DNA of 64,000 bases from Hawksworthiomyces lignivorus (Eukaryota > Ascomycota > Sordariomycetes > Ophiostomatales > Ophiostomataceae). A model generated the notes under the pieces. It did not search any database. It had not been told where the DNA came from and saw nothing but the letters and a program-made list of their open reading frames with translations. The translations under genes and the position numbers were made by a program. Positions 1 to 10,794 of the stretch are shown piece after piece; the stretch's first letter is position 1, and the number at the start of each line of letters is the position of its first letter. The DNA lies in the NCBI GenBank assembly GCA_002917075.1, contig NTMA01000092.1, forward strand, positions 104,253-168,252, given 5' to 3'.

Positions 1-2817
1 GCAGATGTCTTTGGCGATAGTAGGTGGTGCCGGCGCTCATTTTATACCTCGAGTTTCAAAAAAAAGTTCATTTTATCGAAATCGAACCATAGCTAACTGA
101 TTGTCTCATTAGTTCACCTTTGCGCTTCCGGCAATTCTTGCGTGTCAAGATTGTTTAACTTGCAGGACGAATCTATGCTGGATCTCAAGCCAACCATCGT
201 ATTGATTGACACACCCTACGATGAACGGATACCGCCAGAAGACCAGTCTCGCTCTCCTTCTCCACATTCAACTCCCCTAAATGGCGCAGAAGTTTCTCCG
301 AGCTCACCACCAGCTGATGATGTCTACGGTCTGCGGCTGCTTCAGCGCATTATTTCAGAAGCTCATCTTCGTAACCTGTCTAAGCTCGTTGTCCCTGTCT
401 CTGTTATCGGTCTTCCTCCTTCTTTAAATGGAACATCCAGTGACGACAAACTTTTGGACGCGGGAGATGAGTCTCAACCCCGAACGTCACTTCCCAATAA
501 CGATAGGCCAGCAAACCGCCCGCTATTGAAAAGGTGTCTAAAGCTCGGTGCGGTAGATGTCTTGCACAGCCCAATACAACCTCAAAGCATTACTAGCCTT
601 GAGATCCGCGCATACTGGGCCCACAAGAGTGCCGCTCGAGACCAGCAGGCTCTTCTCGAATTTCGGCGCGGCCGCAAGCGCTCCTGGGTTGGTATTGCCG
701 ACAACCGGCCATATGCCTATCTGCGTGAAACAATGGTCGCTTCTCTGATGAGGAGAATCTGCCAAATGGAGGATGGAGATGAGCTTCCTGTTGAGGCAGT
801 ACGAATTGGAGTTGCCTCCCACCGAAGGCCTTTTATCGCAGCCTCCATCGGAAGTTGGCAATTTTCAGCCCACGAACTCTCCGACGACGAACTGGTTGAG
901 GCCTCGGTATTGATGTTTAAGCACGCGCTCGCGATGCCAGAGCTGGCAGAATGGCGAATACCAACAGGTGAGCTATTACTTCGGCTTAACCCACTAACTT
1001 CTATTTTGAAAAGAATGCCTGGTAGCTAACCAACATATCCCTTACCAGACCAGCTTATCTGCTTCCTCATCGCATGCCGCGCGGCATATAACTCTTTTGT
1101 GCCTTATCACAACTTCCGCCACGTCGTGGATGTTCTGCAAGCAACATTTAACTTCCTCGTAAATATTGGTGCTCTTGCCCCCTTCCCACCATCATCTTCC
1201 ACGCCGACGACTTTGTCATCACAACCCAAATCGCCAATGGCTTCTCTCATCCATCCATTCGAGGCACTTACCCTGCTTATCACCGCCATCGGCCACGACG
1301 TTGGCCATCCGGGGGTGAACAACGGCTTTCTGATTGTACTCAATACTCCGCTAGCCCAACTGTACAATGACCGGTCTGTGCTCGAGTCATTCCACTGCGC
1401 TGCATACTCCCAAATTTTGCGGCGGTATTGGCCGACCGCTTTCAACAGCGCCAAGATGCGGAATTTGATGATCAGCTCCATTCTCGCTACCGACATGGGT
1501 CTGCATTTTGACTACATGAAGAAGCTAGGGAGCATCCAAGAGAAGCTCGCTGAAAGCAATACGACAGACGGATGGAATGGTCGGATGTTTGAAGAACAGA
1601 CAGCCCTGGCCTGTGCTCTTCTCATCAAATGTGCAGATATCAGCAATGTGGTTCGTTTCCCCCGCTCCCCATTATTCTCGCCTTTGTTGCGTTCTCCTAT
1701 ATCTAGTAATCATGGCTCCTAACTGTGTAAACAGGCAAGACGGCACGACGCCGCAGTACAATGGATGCACATTCTCTCCGACGAATTTTCGCGGCAGGCT
1801 TATATGGAGGGCCAATTAGCCATCAAATCTTCTCTGGCAACTCAGCCGAAGAAGGATACCATTTCACTTTTTCGTGCTCAGCTCGGTTTCATGAATTTGT
1901 TTGCCATCCCACTATTTCAGGGTGTTGCCAGTGTCATGCCGGCGATGCAATATTGTGTAGATGAGCTGGAGGTCAATAAATCCCTCTTCGAGAAAGGGAT
2001 TGCCGAGGAGACTGTTAAGCTGGAACCCAAACCGCAACATAGCTTACATGGTACATTTTCTCCACGTTCTTTGAGCATGTCTGTGCCTGCGACGATAACC
2101 CATGCACAGCCGGAATCTAATAACCAGCTCGGCACCTGCGGACCTGCTTCGGAATCTGCTGCCGACCATTTCACACCATGTAACAAGTATCCCACAAATG
2201 CCAATGGCAGCGTTGAAAACGGCGACGAGGTAATAGGCTCGCATCAGTTACCGGCTCTTGGCGAAGCATACAAAGCTCCTATCGGGACGACTGCACATTT
2301 CGACGTTGTGGCAGAATTTGTGGCAAATGACCCCTTCAACATCAACGATGGTCGGCCGTTTGCATCCACGAAGCAGCGCGTCAGCGAGGCCACAGACGGA
2401 AGCACATCTATCCCTAGCGCTGGCGATTGGGCTTCGCAGGCGACGAGTGCAACTACAGGGAAAATGCCACTCTCCCCAAGCACCCAAGGTACAAGCATTG
2501 TCAGCCGTGACTCGTTCGATCGTTCCTCGAGTCTGCCAGTTGTTTCGGTCGAAACAACAGAAACGGCTATCCAAGACGATGTGATCAAAAACCCTTCGGA
2601 CGCATTAGTCACGACTCAGCTGTCGCGCGAGGACGACATGTCTCTGTCGTCTGGCGGCCACAGCATTGGGAATGGGAATGGCAAGCCTCAGCGGGAGGGG
2701 CCGAATTTGAAGAAGAAATCAAGCCGCTTCAGGATGAATGCCCTCACATTCTTCCGCCGCCATATCAGTCCAACTCCACCTGTCCCAACATCTAATACGG
2801 ATTCTACAGCAATGTAA
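1..2817 (+). CDS. PDE2: High-affinity 3',5'-cyclic-nucleotide phosphodiesterase, 5' end outside window
   Basis: Hydrolyses cAMP to AMP and so damps the cAMP-PKA pathway (family knowledge). I read the coding exons as 1-19 (continuing upstream), 113-967, 1049-1650 and 1735-2817, which stay in frame for about 852 residues. The PDEase HD-type metal site is visible: HNFRH at about 1114, IGHDVGHPGVNN at about 1291 and, across the third intron, CADISNVARRHD. The junction IPT/DQLICFLIACRAAYNS at 967/1049 also fits the family. The third intron (1651-1734) uses a weak GTTCGT donor, chosen because it restores NVARRHD. Between the HNFRH and HDVGH motifs lies a Ser/Pro-rich insert, and after the catalytic domain comes a roughly 240-residue Ser/Thr-rich tail without recognised domains. 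The start codon lies outside the window, so total length is unknown. The class I PDE assignment is strong; the symbol is by analogy with yeast PDE2. Confidence 0.9.
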
Positions 2818-4041
2818 CAGAATCCAATCGATTTGTTTTGCTTCACTAGGTCAAGCAACACAGACTACAAACCAGACCACAAACCAGACCGGTTTTCGAG
2901 TTCAAACTGCGACTTAGACGCACGTTTGGACTGTGTATCAACAGAAACGTGGCATAATGGATTCGGAATCATGATATTCATGTTTTTATTGGGATTTTAT
3001 TCTTTTTACTTTGTTTTGTGTACATTTTTCTTGTCTCTTACGATCTCTTTCTAGCATTTAAACGTCGCGAGCGGACGTGTTGGATATGTGTGTACTTGTT
3101 GCACCAATCCGCTTCCATTTTTCTTTTGTGTCTTTTTGTTCTTTAATTATAGCTATATGATCGCCCATATGCTCGCACCCAAACAACGAAAGTGGAAGAA
3201 GCGGCATTGACAAGGGCGGTATGGGAGGATCCGGGAGATGGGCGGCAAAAGCGCATAACAATGGTTGGAAGGCGGACAATAGCGGAAATGGTACGGAGGA
3301 GGGATTGGGAGGCTCTTGGTGTTTCTATCTCTTTTGTACGGTCTTGTTTATTTGGAGAAGAGGTGCATGGCCAAGAGATGGGCGGGACACTATCGGAATC
3401 AAAAAGTAAAGTAAACATGAATTATATCGTCTATTCCCTTTAAAACTACTGCTAGGCTTTTCTTTCTTGTGATGACACTGTAGTGTTCTCTCTCCCTTGT
3501 TCTGTAGAAGATGCCGAGCTAAGTGTGGATACAAAAAAAGTGTATTAGGCTAGTTATACGCCTTGCGAGACCGACTGATCACACTAGCCAAAGCCGTAGC
3601 AGAATAGCTTGTTTAGAGAAGTTGAAAGACGTAATTGCATACTATTGATTCGTCTGAAAGATACTATACAACACAGTCCACAAAGCTACATATTACAGAA
3701 TCCACAAACAAAAAGCTACCCTCTCGGAGAGCGTAGAAGAGTGAGGGGCATGCTCCAGAAGAGAGACAGCGTCTCTCATCGGTGGACGGTCAACAAAATG
3801 ACTGCTCATCTATCAAATATCGGCAAGGCAATAAACGCGAGAAGATGAAATAGACTAAACGCCGTTTGAAAAGACAATAGATACGTGATGCAAGTGAGCA
3901 AGCGAGCCTAACTACCTGTCTAGTCACACAAACCACCTAATCTGGGGAAAAGGTAGATATCTAGATAAAAGGCAGGCGACCCGATACAGTAGCGCTACGG
4001 GCTGCGGAGACTAGGGACTTTCAAGTGGGGATGCCGATCAG
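2818..4041. other. Convergent intergenic region, PDE and CPY 3' ends
   Basis: The phosphodiesterase gene (+) and the carboxypeptidase gene (-) converge here. Several short open frames exist on both strands but none has a recognisable motif or a plausible start and splice structure. The sequence is T-rich just after 2990, as expected for fungal 3' untranslated regions. I see no gene. Confidence 0.6.
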
Positions 4042-5793
4042 CTACTGAGCGAACCATTCACCGCCCAGCCAGCGGTTGAAGAAGTCCAGAGAGGCCTCGG
4101 GCTGGTCGAATGGCACCATGTGGCCGGCCTGGTAGACGCGGATAAACGAGAAATTGCCGGCAGCCTTGACGGTGCCATAATCGGCCTTCTTGCCGTTGGC
4201 AGCAGCTGACTTGCCGCCGGGGAACGACAGGTCCTTGGTCTCTGCCTTGTTGAAACCGGCCTTGCCATCCCACTCGAGGGCCTCGGCCCAGGCACGGTTG
4301 CCAAGCCAGTTGCAGATGAAGTCGGCATCGCCAGCATAGATCAGGACGGGGATTTCGGCCAGGATGTCAGGCACCAGGCGGTGGAACGGCTGCATCCAGT
4401 CGCCCTGGAACAAGAAGTTGCGGTTGATGTCAAAGTTGCAGCTGTCGTAGGAGTCGACCTCGGCGCCGACAGCCTGCTTGACGTCATCGCGGTTCAGGTA
4501 CTCGGACACCCAGCCCATCTGAGGGTAGCACAGGTTGCTGCTGTCCTTGCAGGGGCCGCGGATGTCGTAGACGTTCTGGCCGGTGCTCTGGTAGGGGCCG
4601 AGCATGGCGTTGTTACAGTAGATGGCCGCGGGCACGCAGCTCCAGACGCTCTGCGAGTTGTAGCAGCTCTCGATCAGAGACTGGCAGCGCGGCAGAGAGT
4701 TGTCCATGTTGCGGCACTGCGACTCGTCCAGCACAGCCGGGTAGCCACCGTCACCGCAGGCCATGGGGCGGTAGTGCTCATACTGGGTGTACGGGTCGGT
4801 CAGGCCGTTGCCAATAAGCACAGACTTGAGGTTGATGTTGCGGTCCTTGTGCGAGAGGATCTCGTGCGCGAAGACGGGAATGTAATGGCCGGCATACGAC
4901 TCGCCTGCAATGTGGAAGTCCTGGGTGGCGTACTGAGGGAACTGCTTGAAGAAGAGGGTAAGCAGGGCATAGATGTCCTTGCCAGCAGCAACGGTGTTGC
5001 TGACGGACTGGCCCGAGTACGAGTAGCCCACGTTGACGGGCTGATCGAGGAAGATGACAGAGGCATTGGCATTCCAAGAGTAGGGGTTGTTGACGATCTT
5101 GATGTTCTCGTCGATGGCCGAGGGGCCAAGCTCAAAGAAGAGACCGGTCAGCGAGGAGCAACCAGGGCCGCCATTGAGCCAGAGCACAACAGGGTCGTTC
5201 TTGGGGTCATTCCGCGACTCAAAGAACCCTGAGGGCAAGAAACAGATTGAGTCAGCGGCGACGATGTCATCAAGCAAAGGCAGTATTCATTATCAGCGGG
5301 ACTCACAGTAAAACAGATGCTTGTCATTTTCATTGTCATCCAGGTAGCCGCTGTACTGCTTGACCTTGTCAATGCCCAGCTTGGATGGGTCGACGGCCTT
5401 GACGCGGAGGTCGTAGGCGGCCATGGTGTCCTTCTCTTTGGAACCGGCACCGGTCGCAGAAAAGGCAGCAGGCACATCAGCGCCCTTGACGATGTAGTCC
5501 CAGTGGCTATCGGGGCGGCGTGTGTGCTTCTTGGGCGTGGAAAAGAAGGTAGCCTTCTCAAAGGCGTCAGGGACGATGCGCTTGACCTCCTCCCAGAGAG
5601 CCTCGGCATCTGCGGTCATGTCCTTTACGGCCTCCTGCAGAGCAGCAAGCGGACCAGATGCCGGGATGACATTATCGCTGTTGCTCAGCTGCTTTTTGGC
5701 ATCACCGAGGACCTGCTGCTGGCCATTGAGCGGCGACGAGAAGATGGAAGCCGAAGCTGCGCCGACGAGGACGGCTGACGCAGCGATGCGCAT
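4042..5793 (-). CDS. PRC1: Vacuolar carboxypeptidase Y (serine carboxypeptidase, S10)
   Basis: Removes C-terminal residues from peptides in the vacuole (family knowledge). Exons are 5793-5307 and 5228-4042; the 78-base intron (GTGAGT donor, TCAG acceptor) rebuilds [13 protein letters not shown], a hallmark stretch of the family. The product is 557 residues, close to the usual length of about 540-550. It begins with a signal peptide ([16 protein letters not shown]) and a propeptide of roughly 110 residues. The catalytic triad is visible: Ser in GESYAGHY at about residue 273, Asp in GDADFICNW, and His in GHMVPFDQP near the C-terminus. The oxyanion-hole motif NGGPGCSS is intact. ATG 5793 is chosen because the signal peptide follows it directly; the frame is open upstream only through leader sequence. 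In filamentous fungi the gene is usually called cpyA. Confidence 0.96.
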
Positions 5794-6922
5794 GATGGCG
5801 AGCTGTGAATGATAAGAGGACAGGGACGGATAAAATGAGATGGGGATTTGAGATGGGGGATTGAGATGGGATTGTAGTAGGATTTTCGATATTGTAGATG
5901 ATATCACAGTTGATGGGTAGAAACAATGGAACAATCAAGGGAGAGATGGGAGGGAGGGCGGCAAGGAGTGGAAAGGATGATGAAGGATGAAAGGACGAGG
6001 GAAGAGAAGGGGAAGAGATAAAGTGCTGTGCCGAAGAGGTGTCGGAGCAGCAGCGGGAAGAGAGCAGCAGCTCTGGACCCAACCACAGCAGGCGCAGCTC
6101 TGGGCGGGCTATCTGAGACTCAGGCACCCACTGAAACTGGGGCGGGTGATGTCAGCACCTTCTACCTTCGACCAGGCAACGGGGCGCCTGGGTGGGGGGG
6201 GAAAGTGGTGGCGGCTTTGTGACCACTCGCGCCTGCCTCCGCTTTTGGTACGAGTACGTATGTGTTTGTACAGCTCAACACGGTTTTAATACAATATTAC
6301 ACTGTTCGTTTGCACGTTGTACACGTGCACAAGATCAGAAGCAGAGAAGAGAGAAGACGTGCAGAGCGAGCTGTGAGGCTGTTCCAATAATCTTCAGCAT
6401 CATTTGTTCTTGTCTGGGGCCCCTCGCGAGTCTGGCTATTGGTCGTTGGGCAGATCCGAGCAGAAATACATACAGGGCGGTGGAATGCAATGAATCATAG
6501 TGACTGTATGTCTTAACGCAGTAAATAGATTAAGAGTTGTCCTACTCCATATTACTGTAAGGCGGCTTTTAGTGCCTTGTAGAGAGGGGCACAGCGCATA
6601 TTGAGTCACTCTCTCACCGTTCCTTTCTAGTTTACTAATAGTGGTTTTTTTTTTCTTTGGCGGGGGAATCCAAATGATGCATCGAGTGGTGGACGAAGGA
6701 AGGCGAGAATTTTTCTTTATAATCGGCAGCGCAGCCACTTGCTCAACGGCCTGTCGCCTAGGGACCCATATACGTATTCTGGGTGCTAATTTTTTTTTTT
6801 TTTTTTTTCTCTCTGAAATTTCGACTTGCAAAAAGAAAAGGGCAAGAAAAGCCAAGGGCAGCCTAGAAGCCAGGAAGCAAGTAATAAGCCACCGAGGGGG
6901 AGAACGCACACCTACCGCCACA
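5794..6922. promoter_or_regulatory. Divergent promoter region between CPY and SDO1
   Basis: The two genes are transcribed away from each other, so this 1.1 kb holds both promoters and leaders. On the minus strand the CPY leader is strongly pyrimidine-rich (5800-6080), typical of filamentous fungal transcription starts. An uninterrupted run of 19 T lies at 6790-6808, about 115 bases before the SDO1 start. No coding region is supported. Confidence 0.55.
6790..6808 (+). repeat. Poly-T tract in SDO1 leader
   Basis: Nineteen consecutive T on the plus strand, about 115 bases upstream of the SDO1 ATG. Such tracts in fungal promoters exclude nucleosomes and are length-variable; the nucleosome role is general knowledge, not shown here. 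Confidence 0.85.
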
Positions 6923-8041
6923 ATGTCTCGCCAAATCAACCAGCCCTCTAACCAGATCAAGCTGACCAACGTGTCGCTGGTGCGCCTGAAGAAGGGCAAG
7001 AAGCGCTTCGAGATCGCCTGCTACAAGAACAAGGTGCTGGAATGGCGCTCGGGCATCGAGACGGACCTCGACAACGTTCTGCAGATCCCCAATGTCTTCC
7101 TCAACGTGTCCAAGGGCCAGACCGCCCCGGCCGCCGAGCTGACCAAGGCCTTTGGCAAGGACGCCACCACCGAGTCCGTGGTCCTCGAGATCCTGCGCCG
7201 CGGCGAGATGCAGGTGGGCGACAAGGAGCGCGCCGCCCAGCTGGAGCGCGTGCACCACGAGGTGGTCGACCTGGTGGCCGGCAAGCTGGTCGACCCGCGG
7301 ACCCGGCGCGTGTACACGACCGGCATGATCGAGAAGGCCCTGGACATGCTGAGCGCGCAGGCACACCAGCAGCAGGAGCAGCAGAAGGAGCAGCAGAAGG
7401 AGCAGCAGAAGGAGCAGCAGAAGGAGCAGCAGAAGCAGCAGAAGCCCGAGGAGGGCGGCGCCGCCGCCGAGGCCGACGCGGACAAGGACGACGACGCCGC
7501 CGCCGCCCCCGCCGCCGCCCCGGCGTCCGCGAGCGCCAAGACGCCCATGTGGACCGGCGTCACCACCACCAAGAGCGCCAAGTCGCAGGCCCTCGACGCC
7601 ATGAAGGCCCTCATCGCCCTCCAGCCAATCCCCGTCATGCGCGCCCGCATGCGCCTGCGCGTCACATGCGCTACCAGCGTGCTCAAGCAGGCCGTCAAGG
7701 CCGCAGCACCAGCGTCGTCTGGCGCGTCCGCGGGCGGCGGCGGCGGCGGAAAGAATGCAGGCAAGAAGGGCGCCGCCGACAGCAGCGCGGCTGCGCCGCC
7801 GGCTGCCGGCGGCGACGACGACGAAGACGGCGTCCAGCGCAAGGCGCCCGGCACGGTCAAGGACCGGATCCTGAGCTACGTGGAGCAGATCGAGAGCCAG
7901 GACGTCGTCGGCTCCAGCTGGGAGGTCGTCGGCTTCGTCGAGCCCGGCGCCTTCAAGGCCCTGTCCGACTTTGTCGGCAACGAGACCAGAGGCCAGGGGC
8001 GCGTGGAGGTTCTGGACGTGGCAGTGACGCACGAGGACTAA
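6923..8041 (+). CDS. SDO1: Ribosome maturation protein SDO1 (SBDS family) with low-complexity insertions
   Basis: SBDS/Sdo1 works with the GTPase Efl1 to release Tif6/eIF6 from late pre-60S subunits (family knowledge). The single-exon frame encodes 372 residues. The N-terminal FYSH domain is unmistakable (NQIKLTNVSLVRLKKGKKR, then LEWRSGIETDLDNVLQIP and FLNVSKGQTA). ATG 6923 sits in a CACA-ATG context and starts with MSRQINQPSNQIKL, matching the family; earlier in-frame starts lie in leader sequence. The protein is about 120 residues longer than the usual 250. One extra segment is an (EQQK)n repeat followed by an Ala-rich acidic stretch between the second domain and the TTKSAKSQALDAMKAL motif; another is a Gly/Ala/Asp-rich segment before the final ferredoxin-like domain. 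Both interrupt linkers rather than core motifs, so the protein is probably functional. Confidence 0.95.
   Translation: MSRQINQPSNQIKLTNVSLVRLKKGKKRFEIACYKNKVLEWRSGIETDLDNVLQIPNVFLNVSKGQTAPAAELTKAFGKDATTESVVLEILRRGEMQVGDKERAAQLERVHHEVVDLVAGKLVDPRTRRVYTTGMIEKALDMLSAQAHQQQEQQKEQQKEQQKEQQKEQQKQQKPEEGGAAAEADADKDDDAAAAPAAAPASASAKTPMWTGVTTTKSAKSQALDAMKALIALQPIPVMRARMRLRVTCATSVLKQAVKAAAPASSGASAGGGGGGKNAGKKGAADSSAAAPPAAGGDDDEDGVQRKAPGTVKDRILSYVEQIESQDVVGSSWEVVGFVEPGAFKALSDFVGNETRGQGRVEVLDVAVTHED
7373..7440 (+). repeat. 12-base tandem repeat encoding EQQK units in SDO1
   Basis: About five near-perfect copies of a CAGCAGAAGGAG unit, read as QQKE. The repeat lies in a linker of SDO1 and is likely to vary in copy number between strains. 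Confidence 0.85.
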
Positions 8042-8640
8042 GCTTCCATGTGCGTCCCCATTTTGGCTTATTTATCCAATCCTGGGCTTTTCTCATTTCT
8101 TATTTTTTTTTTTTTTGCTCGCATGGCTTCGGCGTCTTTAGGGAGAATCATACATGTATTTGAGCAGGTATATGTTGATAGACAGATTCTGGTTTATAAG
8201 CGAGAACCAAAAGTTGCAAAAGGAGATACAGTTATATTGCATAGGTGCAGATTCTACAATATTGAACAAAGCCTAATGAGAATTCACGCGTGAAAATCCC
8301 TAAATCAGCAGCCTACGGTTCTTCGCAAGAGAGGCTTCACCTAGAAAGACAAGACTAGACCTAGAAGTCTTACTGTCCTCTGGTGTCGATCCTCAATCTT
8401 TGTTATATTCGGTTCACACATGTAGTACAAAATCATTGGCATCCGATTTGAATAAATTTTCCTTTTTTTTTGTGTACTCCACCCTTCTATACTACAGCTT
8501 GCAATATTATAACAAGCAGTACAGCGGTTGTTAAAGCAAAACGCAAGAGGGAGACAATATAAAGAGATGAATCCCAGCCATGATCCCGGACACCCAATCC
8601 CATAGCACCGTTTTCCACTGCACGTTGATACCGTCGTTCT
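8042..8640. other. Convergent intergenic region, SDO1 and RPS18
   Basis: The 3' ends of SDO1 (+) and RPS18 (-) face each other. T-rich runs at 8106-8117 and 8463-8471 may belong to 3' processing signals. No coding potential is recognised. Confidence 0.55.
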
Positions 8641-9706
8641 TTAACCACCCTTCTTCTTGGACACACCGACAGTCCGGCCGCGACGACCAGTGGTCTTGGT
8701 GTGCTGGCCGCGGACACGGAGGCCCCAGTAGTGACGGAGACCACGGTGAGAGCGGATCTTCTTGAGGCGCTCGAGATCGTCACGGAGCTTGGAGTCGACA
8801 CCGTTGGCGAGGATCTGAGTGTCCTTGCCGTCGACAATGTCGCGCTGTCTGTTAAGGAACCACTATACACGGGATGGTTGGTTAGCAAGAATGATACCGG
8901 TGACAAAATGTCATGCCAATTGTAGGCACAGCAAGATGTAAAGGGAGATAGAGCAAAGCCGTACCGAAGGGATCTTGTACTGAGTAGGGGCCTGGAGGAT
9001 GCTGACTATCCGCTCGAGCTGCTCAGCGGTGAGCTCACCGGCGCTATACGGTCCAAGTTAGCAAAAAAAAAATCGATATCGCACTAGGTTCGTCCCTAAG
9101 TTCTGTCCAAATCTAATGCCGCGCTCTATTTGCTGGAAATTCAAGCAGACATACCGGAGGTTCAGGTCGATATCGGCCTTCTTGGCGACGATGTTGGCAT
9201 AACGGCGACCGCAACCCTTGATCTTGGTCAGGGCGTCTAAGATTTCCAGCGTTAGTCTCTTCCGGTCGTTCATCCCAAAATCTGAAAACGAGCCTCTGAG
9301 GCGGGTGATGCGGAATTCTACTAACAGACGACCTTCTGCTTGCCATCGATGTTGGTGTTAAGCAGACGAATGATCTATTTCCCGCAGCGCTGTCAGCAAA
9401 TCCATCCTTCTTCCAATCGTCATATCGATATCGATGTGTCCGCCATTTCCGTATGTCCATCGAAATCAACAATGCCGCCAAATGCGTCGTCGATATGAAA
9501 GCCATAGATCGAGAAAGAACGTGAAATAGTATTCAGAAGGAGATAATGGGCATTGGAGACGTACGAATTGGAAGTTGTCTGGGAGCCGAGAGTCAGTAAA
9601 AAGAACGCACGCGTCGCCGAGCACCTCGCGGGCGCCGACGATAGGAAATAGCAAAAACCTAGATCTGAAGATAATACTCACTCTTTTCACCTCCGACGAG
9701 AGACAT
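8641..9706 (-). CDS. RPS18: 40S ribosomal protein S18 (uS13), six exons
   Basis: Component of the head of the 40S subunit, contacting P-site tRNA and forming intersubunit bridges (family knowledge). Exons on the minus strand are 9706-9682, 9578-9565, 9374-9326, 9236-9155, 9043-8965 and 8862-8641. They total 471 bases and give exactly 156 residues, the length usual for fungal S18. Visible family segments are [67 protein letters not shown] and the basic tail [16 protein letters not shown]. All five introns are GT-AG. The second exon is only 14 bases, and the first coding exon only 25. The longest intron (9375-9564) is 190 bases; I looked for a box C/D snoRNA in it and found no convincing pair of boxes. 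Exact length and motif agreement make the splice model secure. Confidence 0.96.
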
Positions 9707-9939
9707 GGTGGGCAACTTCTTCGTCTGTTCGACGGTCGATGCTGCTCTACCTGATTCTTGTTGTTAGGAAAAGGAGGAGAAACCACGAATATCGAGCGCC
9801 AATCTATTTTCTGCAAAAAAATTCCCACGCTAGTGGAGCAAGAGGGCAAGCAGCGCTATAGTGCACAAATTTGTGGTTGGTGCGGATTCTCGGAAAAAAG
9901 TAATTGCTTAGCACTAGGGCTCATTCTCAATTCTGTACT

Positions 9940-9974
9940 TCACGTGAGTATGACAAATGAAACCATCACGTGAT
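9940..9974. promoter_or_regulatory. Two TCACGTGA palindromes upstream of RPS18
   Basis: Identical 8-base palindromes at 9940-9947 and 9967-9974, 27 bases apart, lie 234-268 bases upstream of the RPS18 start. CACGTG flanked this way is the binding site of bHLH factors such as Cbf1, known to take part in ribosomal-protein gene control in several ascomycetes. Use here is inferred. Confidence 0.45.
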
Positions 9975-10501
9975 ATTGCAAGAATGCAGAGCTTGCTTAT
10001 ACAGATACTTGGACTCGACAGCTTGAAAACCCTCCACATATTGCTCCGAACTCTGTGATAAAAATAATGAATATGCAGATGTGCGAGACGCCTCGTACGC
10101 AGTGTGGTAATCATGGCTGTCCTCATCGTTGCCATAGAGTTTGTGGTACCGCACTCTAGTTGCAAGCGAGGTGTTGTGAAGGCTCATCTTTTTCATTTCT
10201 ATAAGAGACCATGATCCAAAGCAGCAGCATAATAAAGACGCAGCTTTTTGGACAAAATGCGATACCAAAGTTGGAGACAAAAGACAGGCTAGGCCACAGA
10301 ATATTCAGATGCGGAAGTTTCCAGCCATAGACTGCAATGTGCACAGCTCCCTCCTGATATATTGTTCTGTGCGCGTCGACGTATCCGCTATGACCAGATA
10401 GTCGCACTAGGCCAGGGAATAATGAACTGCTTTTTAGTGGTGTCATGCGTGTATTTTACCTATACTCATAGGCACTCTCCTCCAGAGTGGCAGCAAAAAG
10501 A

Positions 10502-10509
10502 TATAAAAA
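10502..10509 (+). promoter_or_regulatory. TATA-like box upstream of small secreted-peptide candidate
   Basis: TATAAAAA about 100 bases before the ATG at 10606, a suitable distance for a fungal TATA promoter. It is the main reason, besides the signal-peptide-like start, to take the short frame seriously. Confidence 0.35.
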
Positions 10510-10605
10510 GCCACTGAAACACAAGATGTACAGCGATCAAACGTTACAGAACAGTGCGGCAAATCTGGCGGCATAACCACGAAACCATCGACATTGACAC
10601 CTCCC

Positions 10606-10794
10606 ATGCCATCTCATCCTCGTCAAAAAGAGCAACTCCAGGGATCAAAGAGAATTGTTTTGCAAATCTTGGCAATCTTGGCAATCTTGGCAATCACCAG
10701 CCTGTCGCTCATTCATGCGTTTGCCCTCGAGATCCAATGTCCTTTTCATGAATTCAGCGCAAAAGTAGCAAGTTTTGCCGGCCAAATCTGTTAG
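10606..10794 (+). CDS. Candidate small secreted peptide (62 residues)
   Basis: Not recognised as any known family. The frame starts with a basic segment (ending GSKR), then a hydrophobic run of about 18 residues (IVLQILAILAILAITSL) and an HAFA-type cleavage site near residue 40. That leaves a mature peptide of roughly 22 residues with two cysteines. The hydrophobic core is encoded partly by three tandem copies of a 9-base unit (TCTTGGCAA), so it could also be a chance product of repeat expansion. A TATA-like box lies about 100 bases upstream. It has no intron and stops at TAG 10792-10794. Against it: very short length, no homologue I can name, and no conserved motif. It could be a secreted signalling or effector-like peptide, or a non-gene. 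Confidence 0.25.
   Translation: MPSHPRQKEQLQGSKRIVLQILAILAILAITSLSLIHAFALEIQCPFHEFSAKVASFAGQIC

Noticed and set aside
4381..5232. 283-codon plus-strand frame opposite carboxypeptidase Y
   Set aside because: Val/Ala/Leu-rich antisense frame of a gene with strong codon bias; no motif.
6863..8032. 389-codon minus-strand frame and a 373-codon plus frame over SDO1
   Set aside because: Both arise from the CAG/GCC-rich repeats and high third-position GC of SDO1; they consist of poly-Leu or poly-Arg/Ala and have no domain.
9375..9564. Box C/D snoRNA inside the long RPS18 intron
   Set aside because: An ATGACGA and a CTGA occur but only about 20 bases apart, with no terminal stem or second pair of boxes.
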